From contig CAZFVA010000001.1 of NCBI GenBank assembly GCA_964522105.1, forward strand, positions 157,889-221,888: a DNA stretch of 64,000 bases, read 5' to 3'. Below are positions 41,218-50,789 of this stretch, one piece after another. Below the pieces are notes generated by a model that made no database searches, was not told the DNA's origin, and saw only the letters and a program-made list of their open reading frames with translations. The translations under genes and the position numbers were made by a program. This stretch comes from JAGOFO01 sp964522105. Lineage in GTDB: Bacteria; Myxococcota_A; UBA9042; DTJE01. The first letter of the stretch is position 1; each line of letters begins with the position of its first letter.

Positions 41218-44200
41218 TCAGTTGGCCGGTACAGGTTCAACCGGCGGTCTGCTTCCCGTAGTTCCGGTTTCCTTAAGCGCGCTGATGGTAGCTTCAATAC
41301 CTTCAATACGACGCTCAACTTCCTTGCGCTTGGAATGATCCTTCGGAATCATGGAAAGGAACGTCTGGCACTCTACAAGAGCTTTGTCCTCGGCCGACAT
41401 ATTTTCCTGATACAGAAGACACATATTAAAATGGACATCAGGGTCACGAGGCCCGGCCGCAAGTGCCTTCAGGATAGCCAGCGCTTCCTGACCACGGTTC
41501 GCACCACGATAGGCGATTGCCAGCGAAATTCTGGCATCACGGCTGGTCGGCTGCAGCTCAACGGCCTTGCGGAAAGCTTCCTCGGAAGACTTGAAGTCCT
41601 TGTAAGACAAGGTAACCAGGCCGAGATCCATCCACGCTTCAAACAATCCGGGGGCGTCAACAACTGCCTTGGCAAACATCTTGACCGCCTGACGAACTTC
41701 ATCACGCTTCAGGTACATCATACCAAGGATCGTTTCAATCTGACCGTCGGCCGCATCTAATGAGAGAGCGTTGCGTGCGACAAGCATACCTGCGTCAATC
41801 AGCCCCATTTCGAGGTAGGCAGCCGCCAGAACGGCATACGCGTCCCTGCTGTCCGGGTCAGAAACAAGACCGATACGGGCAAGGTTGATGGCCCCGGTGA
41901 AATCACGGCTGGCAAGAGCCCGCGCCGCATAGTAGTTATTGGCGATAGCATTGGCCGGGTCCACTTCCAGGGCGCGTTTGAAATACGTCTCGGCTTCAGA
42001 CGTTTTGCCTTCGTCATTCAGCAGAACACCGATCGATGCCTGAGCTTCGCCAAGGCGCGGATTCTTCGCGAGTGCCTTGTCAAACCACGTGCGTGCTTCG
42101 GCATTCTTGCCCTGAGTCTTGAGCCATGCGCCCTTGTTATAAAGAGCTTCGGCTGTTGCATCCGGGGCCGCTGCAGCTTTGATAATCCGGTCTTCAACGG
42201 CTGCGTCCGACCACTTCGGGGCATCAACGCCTTCCTTTTCCGACAGCAGCGAGACTTTGCCGCGATTAACTGCGTAGTAAGAAGGACGCGGTCTGATATC
42301 CGGCAGGGACCTGAATTCCGGGTCCAACTTCATCAAGGCTTCTTCGGCCTCTTCTGAATAACGGTTATACCACTTCAGTTCCTGGGCAAGCTGCACGCAC
42401 TGACGGTAGGAATCTTTCGCCTTGTCCCAGATTGGAAGGGCTTTCTGGGAAAGACCTTCACGGTAGAACTGCTTCTGATCAAGGGTCAGATTGGCGGGGG
42501 CCGGCGCGTTTTCAATAGTCTCTGCCAGTTCCTGGAACCCGAAGCCCTTGCGCGAGAAAGCGGCGATTGTCCAGTTCGGCTGCCCGAAAGCTTCGACCGA
42601 GTTGAATATCTTCATGGCTTCTTCAGCCAGCGCCAGCTTCTGGGCAATCTGATCGGTGACGATCTTCATATTGCCCTTGAGCGTCACTTCACGCATCTTG
42701 CCAAGAACAGCTTCGCCCTTGACAAACATGGCTTCCGCAACCGCCGTAAGGCCAAGCGCCGTAACCTTCAGCTTAACGTCGTCAGGCATCGCGTCGTAAA
42801 CGGAAATCGTCTTGTCAAACCACTCGTTGGCAAACGGCTTGTTCTTGGTGCCGGGCATGGCATCGTACAACTGGGCTATCTTGAGATGAGCCTGCAGTCT
42901 GCGATCCGGACCGCCCGACTCGCCATATTTCTTCAGGTAATCCTGGAATTCCTTGATGGCGATCAGCGGCTTGCCCTGCTTGGCATAGATAGTCGCGATT
43001 TCAATTGCAACACCAGCGATATGTTCCGATTTCGGGAACAGTTTCATGTACTTCTTAAGGTCGGTAACGGCCTCGTTGTAGTCACCCAGACCACTGCGCA
43101 GCATCGTCGCAAAGCGAAGCCCTTCTTCTGTCAATTCATGTTTTGGATACAGTTCAACAAACGTTTCATAGAACCGCGCGGCCTCGGAATAAACGGCCAG
43201 TCTGCGATAAGTATCCGCGATGTTGTATACGGCGCGGGCGGCCAGCGGCGAATCCGGGAATTCATTGACGAGCTGTTCGTTTGCCTTCAGGGACTGCTCG
43301 ACCAGTCTGGCCTTGAAGAAGTTGTTAGCCGCGTTGATCAGGGAACGATCCTTGAGCGGCGTATCCGGGAAATTTGCCACATACTTCAGGAAACATTCAG
43401 CCGACCGCGTGTACAGAGCCTTCTGCTCGAACTCGTAGCAGGCGTTGAAGTCCTTCTGCTCGTTGATCTTTTTCACGATACCGGGAACATCGCCCTTCAT
43501 GAGCTGCGGCCTGGAAGAAATGGCGCCGGCAGCAACATTGAGGCCCGGAATATCGCGCATCAGGACGAGTGACGAAAGCAGCAGTCTTGCAGCATCAGGG
43601 GCGTTCACGTGATCGGGATTGTTCTCGATGATGTCGCCGAATCCACGGGCCGCTTCATTGAAGTGGTTGTACTGATAATAGGCCAGCGAACGGGCAAGCT
43701 GAGCTTCAACGACGTCAGCCGCATCGCGGGGTGCCATCTTCAGGTACGTGTCGCAGGCGGCAATCAGCTTCTGCTGGAATTCCGGGATTTCCATCGGGGC
43801 GGTATCACTTGTGTCTTCGGACTTCGCCTTGTTATCCTGATTTTCCACAAGCTTGTAGTATGAAGATACCGCTGCGTGGGCCGCATCAAGTGCAAGCGCA
43901 CCGTCGGGCTTCATCTTTACGACCTGACTGAACCGTTCGGCCGCAAGATCGTCCTTGCCGATGTCCTGAAGCAGATAGGCGTAGTTAATCGTAATTTCAT
44001 AAACGAACTGGGAGTTCGGGAACAGTCTTAGATATTCATTATAAAGGTGGTGGGTAAATTCGAGAGTAACCTCTTCCTTCGTGACGCGGGCTTCCTTGTG
44101 ATACGTCGTGGCGACAACGCGGATCAGCTCTTCGGCGTTGGCCATTTCCGGATCCAGGAACACCTTTGGTGCGGAAGCTCCAAACTTGTCCAGCAGACCA

Positions 44201-45432
44201 ATCAGACGGCGGGCTTCTTCAACGACGCTCTTCTTGACGCCTGACTTATACGAGTTTTCCAGGATTGCGCGCTGGAACTCGATTACGCGCCACGAATCAT
44301 CACGCGATCCGTATTCGGCCATGATGTTCTTGAACAGTCTGCTTGACTTGACGTATTCGCCCTGGCTGGCATAACCCTCGGCCAGTTTGATCGCCAGATC
44401 CATATACCCATCGGGGGATATTGCTTTGAAGACCTTGATCGCGCTGTCCGGCGAACCGACCTGCGAATAAACCATGACCAGGTCGCGCTGGGCTTCCTTC
44501 AGAAGCTGCTTTCCGTAGCCGATCTTCGCGGCTTCCGGGCTTTTCGCGAAATCAATAACGACCAGGAACTGGTTCATGGCCTCTTCATGACGGGCCAGGT
44601 TATAGAAGCACCAGCCCTTCTTGTAGATTGCAAGGCCGTATGCCGTTGATTCCTTGAAGTTTTCAACTTCGGAGTACATCTTTTCGGCTTCGTCCATGCG
44701 GCCCGAATTGAAATAGAATTCACCGATATTCAACAGAGCATCAGGAACAAACTGGCTGTTGGGGGCTTCACGCACGACGCGGGCAAAATAAGGAAACGCT
44801 TCGGCCTGCATTCCCATCTGAACAAGTGCGAAGCCCAGGTAATACAGGGTTTCGTCGATGGCGGGATATTCGGGATAACTGTCTACGACACGACGGTAAA
44901 CGTTTGCAGATTCCTGCTGCCAGAATGACCGCTGCTCCATAAGGGAACGCTGGTCAGCCTGAACGGCCTCGACAAGGGCTTCATTACCGGCTTCCTGAGC
45001 CGCACGCAGCCGCTTGAATATTTCGTCGCCATAAGCTTTGTTGAAGAAATTCTCGGCCTTGTCCCAGTATGTTTCTGCCAGACGGGCCAGATACTCAGGC
45101 TTACTGGGGTCGTCGTCGTCGGTCATCTCGATCAGTTCATTCAGTGCCGCAATCGATGCCTCAAGCTTTTCTTCAGCCATCGCCTCGGGCCTGACGCTGA
45201 TAGTCTCGACGCCAAGAGGTTTGCCCTTGCTGTCCGTCTTCTGAGCCTTCAACAGTTCGGATGCGGTCTGGGCCGACGAGCCGCCCTGATCCGAAAGCGA
45301 AAATGTCTGAATATTTTTCGGACTGTTTGATTCTGATTTAGTCTGAGCTGAAGCCTGGCCGGCACCTGCCAGAGCCACGGCAAGGCCCAGAACTACTGCA
45401 CTCAGGCGCAGGGTCATCGTAACACCCCTCAT
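41218..45432 (-). CDS. Giant TPR protein, AgmK/GltI-like
   Basis: This 1404-residue exported protein begins with a signal peptide (LSAVVLGLAVALAGAGQASAQ). It then consists almost entirely of tetratricopeptide or Sel1-like helical repeats, e.g. ETLYYLGFALVQMGMQAEAFPYF, and a C-terminal array near residues 1100-1370 (LYNKGAWLKTQGKNAEARTW and AYAVLAAAYLEMGLIDAGM). Length, export and context resemble Myxococcus AgmK/GltI, a periplasmic gliding component. The ATG with GGAGGAG was chosen; a second ATG five codons later also has a possible ribosome binding site. It would scaffold the envelope complex with the FHA/AgmX protein. Confidence 0.85.
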   Translation of the reverse strand: MRGVTMTLRLSAVVLGLAVALAGAGQASAQTKSESNSPKNIQTFSLSDQGGSSAQTASELLKAQKTDSKGKPLGVETISVRPEAMAEEKLEASIAALNELIEMTDDDDPSKPEYLARLAETYWDKAENFFNKAYGDEIFKRLRAAQEAGNEALVEAVQADQRSLMEQRSFWQQESANVYRRVVDSYPEYPAIDETLYYLGFALVQMGMQAEAFPYFARVVREAPNSQFVPDALLNIGEFYFNSGRMDEAEKMYSEVENFKESTAYGLAIYKKGWCFYNLARHEEAMNQFLVVIDFAKSPEAAKIGYGKQLLKEAQRDLVMVYSQVGSPDSAIKVFKAISPDGYMDLAIKLAEGYASQGEYVKSSRLFKNIMAEYGSRDDSWRVIEFQRAILENSYKSGVKKSVVEEARRLIGLLDKFGASAPKVFLDPEMANAEELIRVVATTYHKEARVTKEEVTLEFTHHLYNEYLRLFPNSQFVYEITINYAYLLQDIGKDDLAAERFSQVVKMKPDGALALDAAHAAVSSYYKLVENQDNKAKSEDTSDTAPMEIPEFQQKLIAACDTYLKMAPRDAADVVEAQLARSLAYYQYNHFNEAARGFGDIIENNPDHVNAPDAARLLLSSLVLMRDIPGLNVAAGAISSRPQLMKGDVPGIVKKINEQKDFNACYEFEQKALYTRSAECFLKYVANFPDTPLKDRSLINAANNFFKARLVEQSLKANEQLVNEFPDSPLAARAVYNIADTYRRLAVYSEAARFYETFVELYPKHELTEEGLRFATMLRSGLGDYNEAVTDLKKYMKLFPKSEHIAGVAIEIATIYAKQGKPLIAIKEFQDYLKKYGESGGPDRRLQAHLKIAQLYDAMPGTKNKPFANEWFDKTISVYDAMPDDVKLKVTALGLTAVAEAMFVKGEAVLGKMREVTLKGNMKIVTDQIAQKLALAEEAMKIFNSVEAFGQPNWTIAAFSRKGFGFQELAETIENAPAPANLTLDQKQFYREGLSQKALPIWDKAKDSYRQCVQLAQELKWYNRYSEEAEEALMKLDPEFRSLPDIRPRPSYYAVNRGKVSLLSEKEGVDAPKWSDAAVEDRIIKAAAAPDATAEALYNKGAWLKTQGKNAEARTWFDKALAKNPRLGEAQASIGVLLNDEGKTSEAETYFKRALEVDPANAIANNYYAARALASRDFTGAINLARIGLVSDPDSRDAYAVLAAAYLEMGLIDAGMLVARNALSLDAADGQIETILGMMYLKRDEVRQAVKMFAKAVVDAPGLFEAWMDLGLVTLSYKDFKSSEEAFRKAVELQPTSRDARISLAIAYRGANRGQEALAILKALAAGPRDPDVHFNMCLLYQENMSAEDKALVECQTFLSMIPKDHSKRKEVERRIEGIEATISALKETGTTGSRPPVEPVPAN

Positions 45433-45492
45433 ATCACTCCTCCGTCAGGCCGCCGTTATACAGGCGACCGGATTAACGGCACGGAAACAGAA

Positions 45493-47061
45493 TCACTGAT
45501 TTTTCCCGCAAACTGATTTAATCGGGTAGTAGTACGAACCAAGTTCGTCCTTCCAGTACTCACCGCTCCAGGGCCACCACTGATGTTCGGAATCGACCAC
45601 AAGGCCTGATCCGCCAACAACGGGACCGCTTCCGGACTCGGTAATCTGTTCCTGACGGAATGATTCGGCCAGGATACCTTTCTGAGCGTTCAAAGACTCA
45701 AAGCGAACCTTCAGAGCCTGGGACAGCAACGCACGAAGTTCCTTGTTGATTCGCTCAAGTCTTTCACGGGCAAGCTGACCTGCTTCAGCGATCGTCAATG
45801 ACCTGTACGCCTCGAGTTCGGGCACCAGGAAATCGATCAGCCTGCTGCGGACCGGGTCCCCTTTCATGGCGTTAAGGCGCGCAACTTCGTTATTAATATC
45901 AATAACGTAGCCAAACAGACGACGCAGTTTTCTGTCTGCCAGGGCGGCGTTGAAAATCTTTTTGACCTTTACCGAGTAGGACTTGCCGCCACTCTTTGAA
46001 AGAGACGCAAGGTACTGATAGAAGGACGCCGGGTCTTCGTACTTTTCAAGGACGCGATTAAGCTCCTTGCTGATTTCGTAGTATTCCTTGTAGAACGGGT
46101 CAACGGTCGCAAGCGCATCTTCATACAGGCAGTTCTTGAAGAAAATCACTGCGCGCAGAACGTTGCCTTCCGGATAGTATTCTTCTTCAAAATACGGGGA
46201 GTTAACAGTTACAAGGTTACCAAGAGCCTTTGAAAAGTTTCCGACCATGAAGTACGACCATGACTTTTCGAAAAGGCTGTCCAGCCAGTATTCCGAACTG
46301 TCGGGGATACGGTCAAAGTACTTGATGGCAGTCTTGAAAGCCTCGGGGTCACTCTGGCCAACCGAGTAGAAGACACGCGCCGTGGCGATGTTTGCCATGA
46401 CGACATAACGGGCCTTGTTGGGAACGGGATTCTTTTCAAGATACTGAAGGACTTCCTGGAACGTCCTGGCGGCCGACTGCGCGTCATTCTTACGGACATG
46501 AACAACGCCATTGAAATACATCGCTTTTACGTACAGTTCCGGGGACGTGGCGCCCACCCGCGAAAGACTGGCCAGCGCGTCGTTAAGATTACCTGCATAG
46601 TAATGATACTGGCCGACATAAAAGCTGACTTCGTCAGCAACATCAGCAGGATACATATTCACTGGATAAGCTGCCATGCGCAGAAGCGAACTGGTTTCGC
46701 CCGGCAGAGCCTTGTGAATACTCAAGAGCCAGGGGAGAGTCTCCTGGAATCTTATATGATCTGAACCGACCTCGCCGATTCGATCAAAGTAGGTAAACGC
46801 CGACACGGGAAGACCCAGTTTGAAAAGGGCTATACCCATCTCGTATTGAGCTTCCTGATATGCTGCCTGCTTGTCGTCGCCCTGCGACAAAACCCTGTCG
46901 AAGACAAGGGCCGCCTCGGCAAACTTACCCTGTGAAGAAAGTTTTTTTCCTTCATTCACAACGACATCGAACGCGCCTGGCGCAGGGGCTGCCGCGGCTG
47001 CGACCGAAGTAAACAGTACAGTTATACAGACCAGAACCGCGAATTTCGAGAAATCGCGCAT
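45493..47061 (-). CDS. Exported TPR protein, AglT/GltE-like
   Basis: The 522-residue product has a signal peptide (KFAVLVCITVLFTSVAAAAA) and about six tetratricopeptide-like repeats in the first half (FAEAALVFDRVLSQ, YYAGNLNDALASLSRVG). A long helical section and a conserved-looking end with HQWWPWSGEYWKDELGSYYY follow. The W-W-P-(W/F)-x-G-E-Y-W-x-D-E-L-G ending is shared, as far as I recall, with AglT-type proteins of Myxococcota. It is the first gene of the five-gene operon, and a strong promoter precedes it. GGGGTC lies ahead of the ATG. Confidence 0.8.
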   Translation of the reverse strand: MRDFSKFAVLVCITVLFTSVAAAAAPAPGAFDVVVNEGKKLSSQGKFAEAALVFDRVLSQGDDKQAAYQEAQYEMGIALFKLGLPVSAFTYFDRIGEVGSDHIRFQETLPWLLSIHKALPGETSSLLRMAAYPVNMYPADVADEVSFYVGQYHYYAGNLNDALASLSRVGATSPELYVKAMYFNGVVHVRKNDAQSAARTFQEVLQYLEKNPVPNKARYVVMANIATARVFYSVGQSDPEAFKTAIKYFDRIPDSSEYWLDSLFEKSWSYFMVGNFSKALGNLVTVNSPYFEEEYYPEGNVLRAVIFFKNCLYEDALATVDPFYKEYYEISKELNRVLEKYEDPASFYQYLASLSKSGGKSYSVKVKKIFNAALADRKLRRLFGYVIDINNEVARLNAMKGDPVRSRLIDFLVPELEAYRSLTIAEAGQLARERLERINKELRALLSQALKVRFESLNAQKGILAESFRQEQITESGSGPVVGGSGLVVDSEHQWWPWSGEYWKDELGSYYYPIKSVCGKNQ

Positions 47062-47099
47062 ATGAAAGACCCCACAAAAAGAAGAGCCGGGTTGTGAGC

Positions 47100-47127
47100 A
47101 TTATTGCAGAACAAGCAACACTGTCAA
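47100..47127 (-). promoter_or_regulatory. Promoter of the five-gene TPR/FHA operon
   Basis: On the minus strand a perfect TTGACA (47122-47127) and AATAAT (47100-47105) have a 16-base spacer. The predicted start lies about 33 bases before the first ATG. The divergent kinase gene begins about 130 bases away. Confidence 0.65.
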
Positions 47128-47261
47128 GGTCATTTGGCCACAATGCAGTGCCGGTGCAGCGGCGGGCCGCGCAATATGGTTCAACTTTTATTACCGTATC
47201 TTTGACCGTGGCAACAATCCGGATAGACAATCAGGCTGCAGACAGTGCGAGAGGCCCCTGA

Positions 47262-48383
47262 ATGATTGAACCAATTCTTACGCTGGACAAATACCGGTTG
47301 CTTGAAGTCATAGGCAGCGGGGGCATGGCAACCGTTTACAAGGCCATGATAATCGGGCCGATGGGCTTTGAAAAACCGGCCGCCGTCAAGTTGCTTCACA
47401 CTGAACTTGGAAATGATGCCGATGTTGTCCGCATGTTCATTGACGAAGCCAAAGTGGGGGCCCAGCTTTCGCACCCCGGCGTTATCAGCATTCTGGATTT
47501 TGGCGAGATCGACAACCGTTATTACATGGCGATGGAGTTCATTGACGGGTGCAGCCTTTCTGCACTTATGAAACCTGGCGCCCGCAAGACGGGAAGGCCT
47601 GTCCCGGTTGAACCGTCGGTCTGCGCAATGATTGACACGCTTGACGGCCTTACGTACGTTCACTCGGCAAAAGACGACCGGGGAAAACCTCTCGGCATAG
47701 TCCACCGGGATATAAGCCCGCACAACATTCTGGTGGACAAGTATGGAAAAGCCAAAATAGGTGATTTCGGAATAGCTACGGGCCAGTACAGAAGTGAAAA
47801 AACCAGTTTCGGCATCGTCAAGGGCAAGGCTGCATACATGAGCCCCGAGCAGGCAGCCGGGAAACCGCTCGACCACCGATCGGACCTTGCCGCGGCGGGA
47901 CTGACCCTTTTCGCGCTTCTTTCCGGAAAGGCCGCCTATTCCGGAAGTGACACGTCCTCCGTCATGTCCATGGCGGAATCCGGCCTTGACCGGGATTCCA
48001 TCAACAAACTTGAGTGCGGCGATGAACTAAAGAACGTCATCGCAAAGGCGACCAGCCTGAAGATTTCGGAACGCTACCAGTCGGCTGCTCAATTCAGGGA
48101 AGCACTGGCTGCGGCAGTCCCCGACTACGAAAGTGCCGGACGACCTTTGCTTGCCGGAATGGTGTCCAGAACGTTAAAGCCGGTAACAAGAACAAAACGG
48201 ACATCGCCAGCAAAGAAACTGACTGAAACGGCGGCTTCAAAACTGACTGGAAGTTTCAGATCGCTTTCCCGCACCACAGCCGAAGGTCCGATTTCCCGGA
48301 AAACAATACTGATGTACAGAATCTCGGCCGGTCTGGCTGCGCTTTCTTTGATTGTGGCACTTGGACTGTCGCTCGCATCCTGA
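47262..48383 (+). CDS. Ser/Thr protein kinase with C-terminal membrane anchor
   Basis: This 373-residue eukaryotic-like kinase has all key motifs: Gly-rich loop GSGGMATVYKA, the VAIK-like AAVKLL lysine, catalytic HRDISPHNILVD, DFG (GDFGIA) and SPEQ in the activation segment (AYMSPEQAAG). A Lys/Thr-rich linker follows from about residue 290. A single hydrophobic segment ends the protein (MYRISAGLAALSLIVALGLSLAS), so the kinase faces the cytoplasm from a tail anchor. It is divergent from the TPR/FHA operon, whose FHA protein is a plausible reader of its phosphorylation. A TTGACC box at about 47202 may be part of its promoter. Confidence 0.88.
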   Translation: MIEPILTLDKYRLLEVIGSGGMATVYKAMIIGPMGFEKPAAVKLLHTELGNDADVVRMFIDEAKVGAQLSHPGVISILDFGEIDNRYYMAMEFIDGCSLSALMKPGARKTGRPVPVEPSVCAMIDTLDGLTYVHSAKDDRGKPLGIVHRDISPHNILVDKYGKAKIGDFGIATGQYRSEKTSFGIVKGKAAYMSPEQAAGKPLDHRSDLAAAGLTLFALLSGKAAYSGSDTSSVMSMAESGLDRDSINKLECGDELKNVIAKATSLKISERYQSAAQFREALAAAVPDYESAGRPLLAGMVSRTLKPVTRTKRTSPAKKLTETAASKLTGSFRSLSRTTAEGPISRKTILMYRISAGLAALSLIVALGLSLAS

Positions 48384-48526
48384 CTGACCATTAATGGTAA
48401 AGCACCGGTTGCCTGTTCCGTGACCGCTTCATTAGTGTTACCCGACAAAAATACATGATATGCTTCGCACCGGGTCGGCCGCGTGGCCCCCAGGACAACG
48501 CTTTTATTGTTTCGGAGGATATTCAG

Positions 48527-48910
48527 GTGAAGAAGGCCATCGTTGCTGTTTTATGTATTTGTTTTGCCATGGTTGTTTCAGGTTGTGGCAGAAATCCCTG
48601 CCGGAGCCTTTCAAAAGCGGTTTGTGAAAAGGTAACGGGCACACGGGCCTGTGACGACGCCGCGAAGCTGACGGCTGCAGACGAATGCGCCGACTATCTG
48701 AAGAATATCGACAAGTTCATTGAACTGAAGAATACCCAGGTCACTGAAGAAGGCGTCAAGCCCCCGGCCCCGCCCGCGCCCGAGCCAGTCGTTCCGGCTA
48801 CAGATGTCGTAGAACCGGCTGACGGCACGGCCCCGGAACCGGCCCCGGCCGAAGGCACAGCGCCAGCCCCGGCCCCCGCACCCGCCCCGGCTCCTGCCAC
48901 AGTGAAATAA
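48527..48910 (+). CDS. Small lipoprotein with Pro/Ala-rich tail
   Basis: This 127-residue protein starts with GTG, chosen because GGAGG lies 8 bases ahead and the following residues make a lipoprotein signal (CFAMVVSGC). The mature domain of about 50 residues has four cysteines (CRSLSKAVCEK, RACDDAAKLTAADECADYL) likely in disulfides. The last 50 residues are Pro/Ala/Glu-rich, with a PAPAPAPAPAPA stretch that may span the cell wall. Function unknown. It lies downstream of the kinase gene with 143 bases between. Confidence 0.7.
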   Translation: MKKAIVAVLCICFAMVVSGCGRNPCRSLSKAVCEKVTGTRACDDAAKLTAADECADYLKNIDKFIELKNTQVTEEGVKPPAPPAPEPVVPATDVVEPADGTAPEPAPAEGTAPAPAPAPAPAPATVK

Positions 48911-48955
48911 CCTCAGGAACGCCGGGCCCGACGACAGATACCATCCAGAAATCCG

Positions 48956-48984
48956 TTGACAACAATCATCCGCATTGCTAGCAT
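48956..48984 (+). promoter_or_regulatory. tRNA-Leu promoter
   Basis: A perfect TTGACA and TAGCAT are separated by exactly 17 bases, with an extended -10 TG dinucleotide directly upstream (TGC-TAGCAT). Transcription would start near 48991, about 12 bases before the mature tRNA end. Confidence 0.8.
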
Positions 48985-49002
48985 CCGTCCGCTTTTGTCC
49001 AC

Positions 49003-49088
49003 GCGAGAGTGGTGGAATGGCAGACACGCAAGCTTGAGGTGCTTGTGGAGTAATTTCCGTGGGGGTTCAAGTCCCCCCTCTCGCACCA
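49003..49088 (+). tRNA. tRNA-Leu (anticodon GAG)
   Basis: The acceptor stem GCGAGAG pairs with CTCTCGC, followed by A and an encoded CCA (49086-49088). The D arm contains GGCAGAC. The anticodon stem CAAGC/GCTTG encloses loop TTGAGGT, giving anticodon GAG (reads CUU/CUC). A long class II variable arm (GTGGAGTAATTTCCGT) and the T arm GGGGGTTCAAGTCCCCC complete the 86-base structure, which fits leucine. Confidence 0.95.
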
Positions 49089-49115
49089 CCCGCACGTCCG
49101 GGAAGTCCAAGCTGC

Positions 49116-49574
49116 ATGCAACACACGACAGAACCATCTTCTATTGTCATTAACCCCGGAAAGGCAGCACTGTCGGCCTTTTCTATCATCCTTATATCAA
49201 TAACGATGGCGGTTTCGACCGGGTGCTCACAAAAACCATCGGACGTCCTCAAGACAATCGAAAAGACAGCGGCCGCCGGCGATGCTGAAGGATTCGCGGC
49301 GTGCTTTACAAAAGAATCAAGGCCTTATGCCGAGGCGCTGATTCTGTTGCAGAAAGGTCGCTATAACGCTCAGGATGACCGGAAATCCCCGATAGAAATG
49401 ATTTCAACTTCAAATGTGGTGTCGGAAAAGATTGAAGGTGACACAGCCACAGTCAGGATTTCTACGTCCGACGGGACAACTGACATCGTTTTCTTACTTG
49501 AAGACGGCGCCTGGAAATTGAACGTCGCCGAAACCGAAGGCCGCAGGATTCAGGATACCGGAGAACCGAAATGA
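49116..49574 (+). CDS. Lipoprotein, NTF2/DUF4878-like
   Basis: This 152-residue lipoprotein has signal ...ITMAVSTGC. The mature part (SDVLKTIEKTAAAGDAEGFAACFTKES, in parts) and a following beta-rich region (GDTATVRISTSDGTTDIVFLLEDGAWKLN) resemble the small NTF2-like DUF4878 lipoproteins. The start downstream of the tRNA was chosen because an earlier ATG lies inside the tRNA gene. Its stop overlaps the start of the aldolase gene (ATGA), so they are coupled. Confidence 0.7.
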   Translation: MQHTTEPSSIVINPGKAALSAFSIILISITMAVSTGCSQKPSDVLKTIEKTAAAGDAEGFAACFTKESRPYAEALILLQKGRYNAQDDRKSPIEMISTSNVVSEKIEGDTATVRISTSDGTTDIVFLLEDGAWKLNVAETEGRRIQDTGEPK

Positions 49575-50212
49575 ACTGGATGGAACAACGCCTGGCGATT
49601 GTTGAAGTGTGTCGCAGGATGTACGAGCGACGGTTCATATCCGGTGGCCAGGGTAATGTCAGCATGCGACTGCCCGATTCAACCATCCTGATTACACCAT
49701 CGGGCGTCAACAAAGGGTTTCTGAAACCGGAAGACCTGGTCACTGCAGACATGAATGGCGACGCCACCGACAAAGGCACGGCATCCAGCGAAATCAAAGT
49801 TCACCTTGCGGCATACAACCGCAGACCGGACTGCGGCGCAGTCGTCCATGCCCATCCGGCATCATCTGTTGCGCTGACGCTGGCCGGCGTCTCGCTTGAG
49901 CCTGTTTATCTTCCTGAATCAGTAATTACGCTTGGAATCATTCCAACATCCCCATACAACACACCTTCATCAATTGAACTGGCGGAAGGGATTGAAAAAC
50001 TGGCGGGCGACCACAATGTATTAATGATGGAGCGTCACGGTGCGGTCTGTCTTGGCGCAAACCCCTGGCAGGCTTATGACAGGCTGGAATCGCTGGAACA
50101 CAACTCGCTGATTATTCTTCTGGCCCGGATCATCGGCCAGCCGCAACCGCTTTCAGAAAACGAGATAGCCAGATTGAAGGCTATGGCTGCTTCAACGCTG
50201 TTGCAGCCATAA
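49571..50212 (+). CDS. Class II aldolase/adducin family protein (fuculose-phosphate aldolase-like)
   Basis: This 213-residue protein has the zinc-site pattern of class II aldolases: AVVHAHPASSVAL (two His), and MERHGAVCLG (third His). The glycine-rich GGQGNVSMRLP and TPSGVNKGFL phosphate-binding motifs are at the N-terminus. Fuculose-1-phosphate or ribulose-5-phosphate aldolases/epimerases and methylthioribulose-1-phosphate dehydratase share these motifs. The substrate cannot be fixed from sequence. The last 32 bases overlap the 3' end of the convergent lipoprotein gene. Confidence 0.82.
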   Translation: MNWMEQRLAIVEVCRRMYERRFISGGQGNVSMRLPDSTILITPSGVNKGFLKPEDLVTADMNGDATDKGTASSEIKVHLAAYNRRPDCGAVVHAHPASSVALTLAGVSLEPVYLPESVITLGIIPTSPYNTPSSIELAEGIEKLAGDHNVLMMERHGAVCLGANPWQAYDRLESLEHNSLIILLARIIGQPQPLSENEIARLKAMAASTLLQP

Positions 50213-50750
50213 TCCTGACAGCCTCGGAATCGTGTTCAAGAAATGTCCTTAAAACTGCGGCAGCCTTTTCGTCACCACAAGCGGCCAGAGTGCGGGCAAC
50301 ATAAAATTTCACGGTTTCTTCCCTGTCATTAATATAAGGCGGCAGTACACGACCGGCGTCTGCACACGGCATGAATCTCATGAAGTCAGCCGCACGGGAC
50401 CTCATGAACGGATCCAGTTCCATGTCACCGACAATCCGGGCAACAGCCTGCGCCAGTTCAGCCGAAGGCCCCGGGTCTGCTGGCTTTTTTCCTGCTGACG
50501 CCGCCTGAAATTTTTTCCCTATTAACTCACGGGCGGCATCGGCCGGAACGGTCAGAAACCCGACGCAGACGCTTCCAGCACAGACTTCCGACTTGCAGTC
50601 GGCATCAACCCGGCACTCGTTACCGCCAAAAAGAACTGCCTCGCCATCAGACATCGCGGCCCCGGTTCCAATCGAGGTTAGAGCCCCGTTCTGCTGTCCG
50701 CAGCCACACAAAAAAACCGAAATAATAAAAACGATGACATATGAACCCAT
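50181..50750 (-). CDS. Lipoprotein with HEAT-like C-terminus
   Basis: This 189-residue lipoprotein has signal MGSYVIVFIISVFLCGC. A Cys-containing region (ECRVDADCKSEVCAGSVCVG) resembles the C-x-x-D-x-x-C motif of Myxococcota surface proteins. The last 80 residues form two or three HEAT-type helical repeats (ETVKFYVARTLAACGDEKAAAVL, with EAVRIMAATAL). It shares its promoter region with the divergent HEAT lipoprotein gene, and its 3' end overlaps the aldolase gene. Confidence 0.75.
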   Translation of the reverse strand: MGSYVIVFIISVFLCGCGQQNGALTSIGTGAAMSDGEAVLFGGNECRVDADCKSEVCAGSVCVGFLTVPADAARELIGKKFQAASAGKKPADPGPSAELAQAVARIVGDMELDPFMRSRAADFMRFMPCADAGRVLPPYINDREETVKFYVARTLAACGDEKAAAVLRTFLEHDSEAVRIMAATALKQP

Positions 50751-50759
50751 TAATGCCTC

Positions 50760-50789
50760 TTGACCTCACTTTACAGGCCAAACTATACT
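50760..50789 (+). promoter_or_regulatory. Promoter of the HEAT-repeat lipoprotein gene
   Basis: TTGACC and TATACT with an 18-base spacer. The -10 box overlaps the minus-strand -10 TATAGT, so the two promoters share bases 50784-50787. Confidence 0.65.

Noticed and set aside
49059..49115. Start of the NTF2-like lipoprotein inside the tRNA gene
   Set aside because: The upstream ATG overlaps the tRNA 3' end; the later ATG gives a proper lipoprotein signal.
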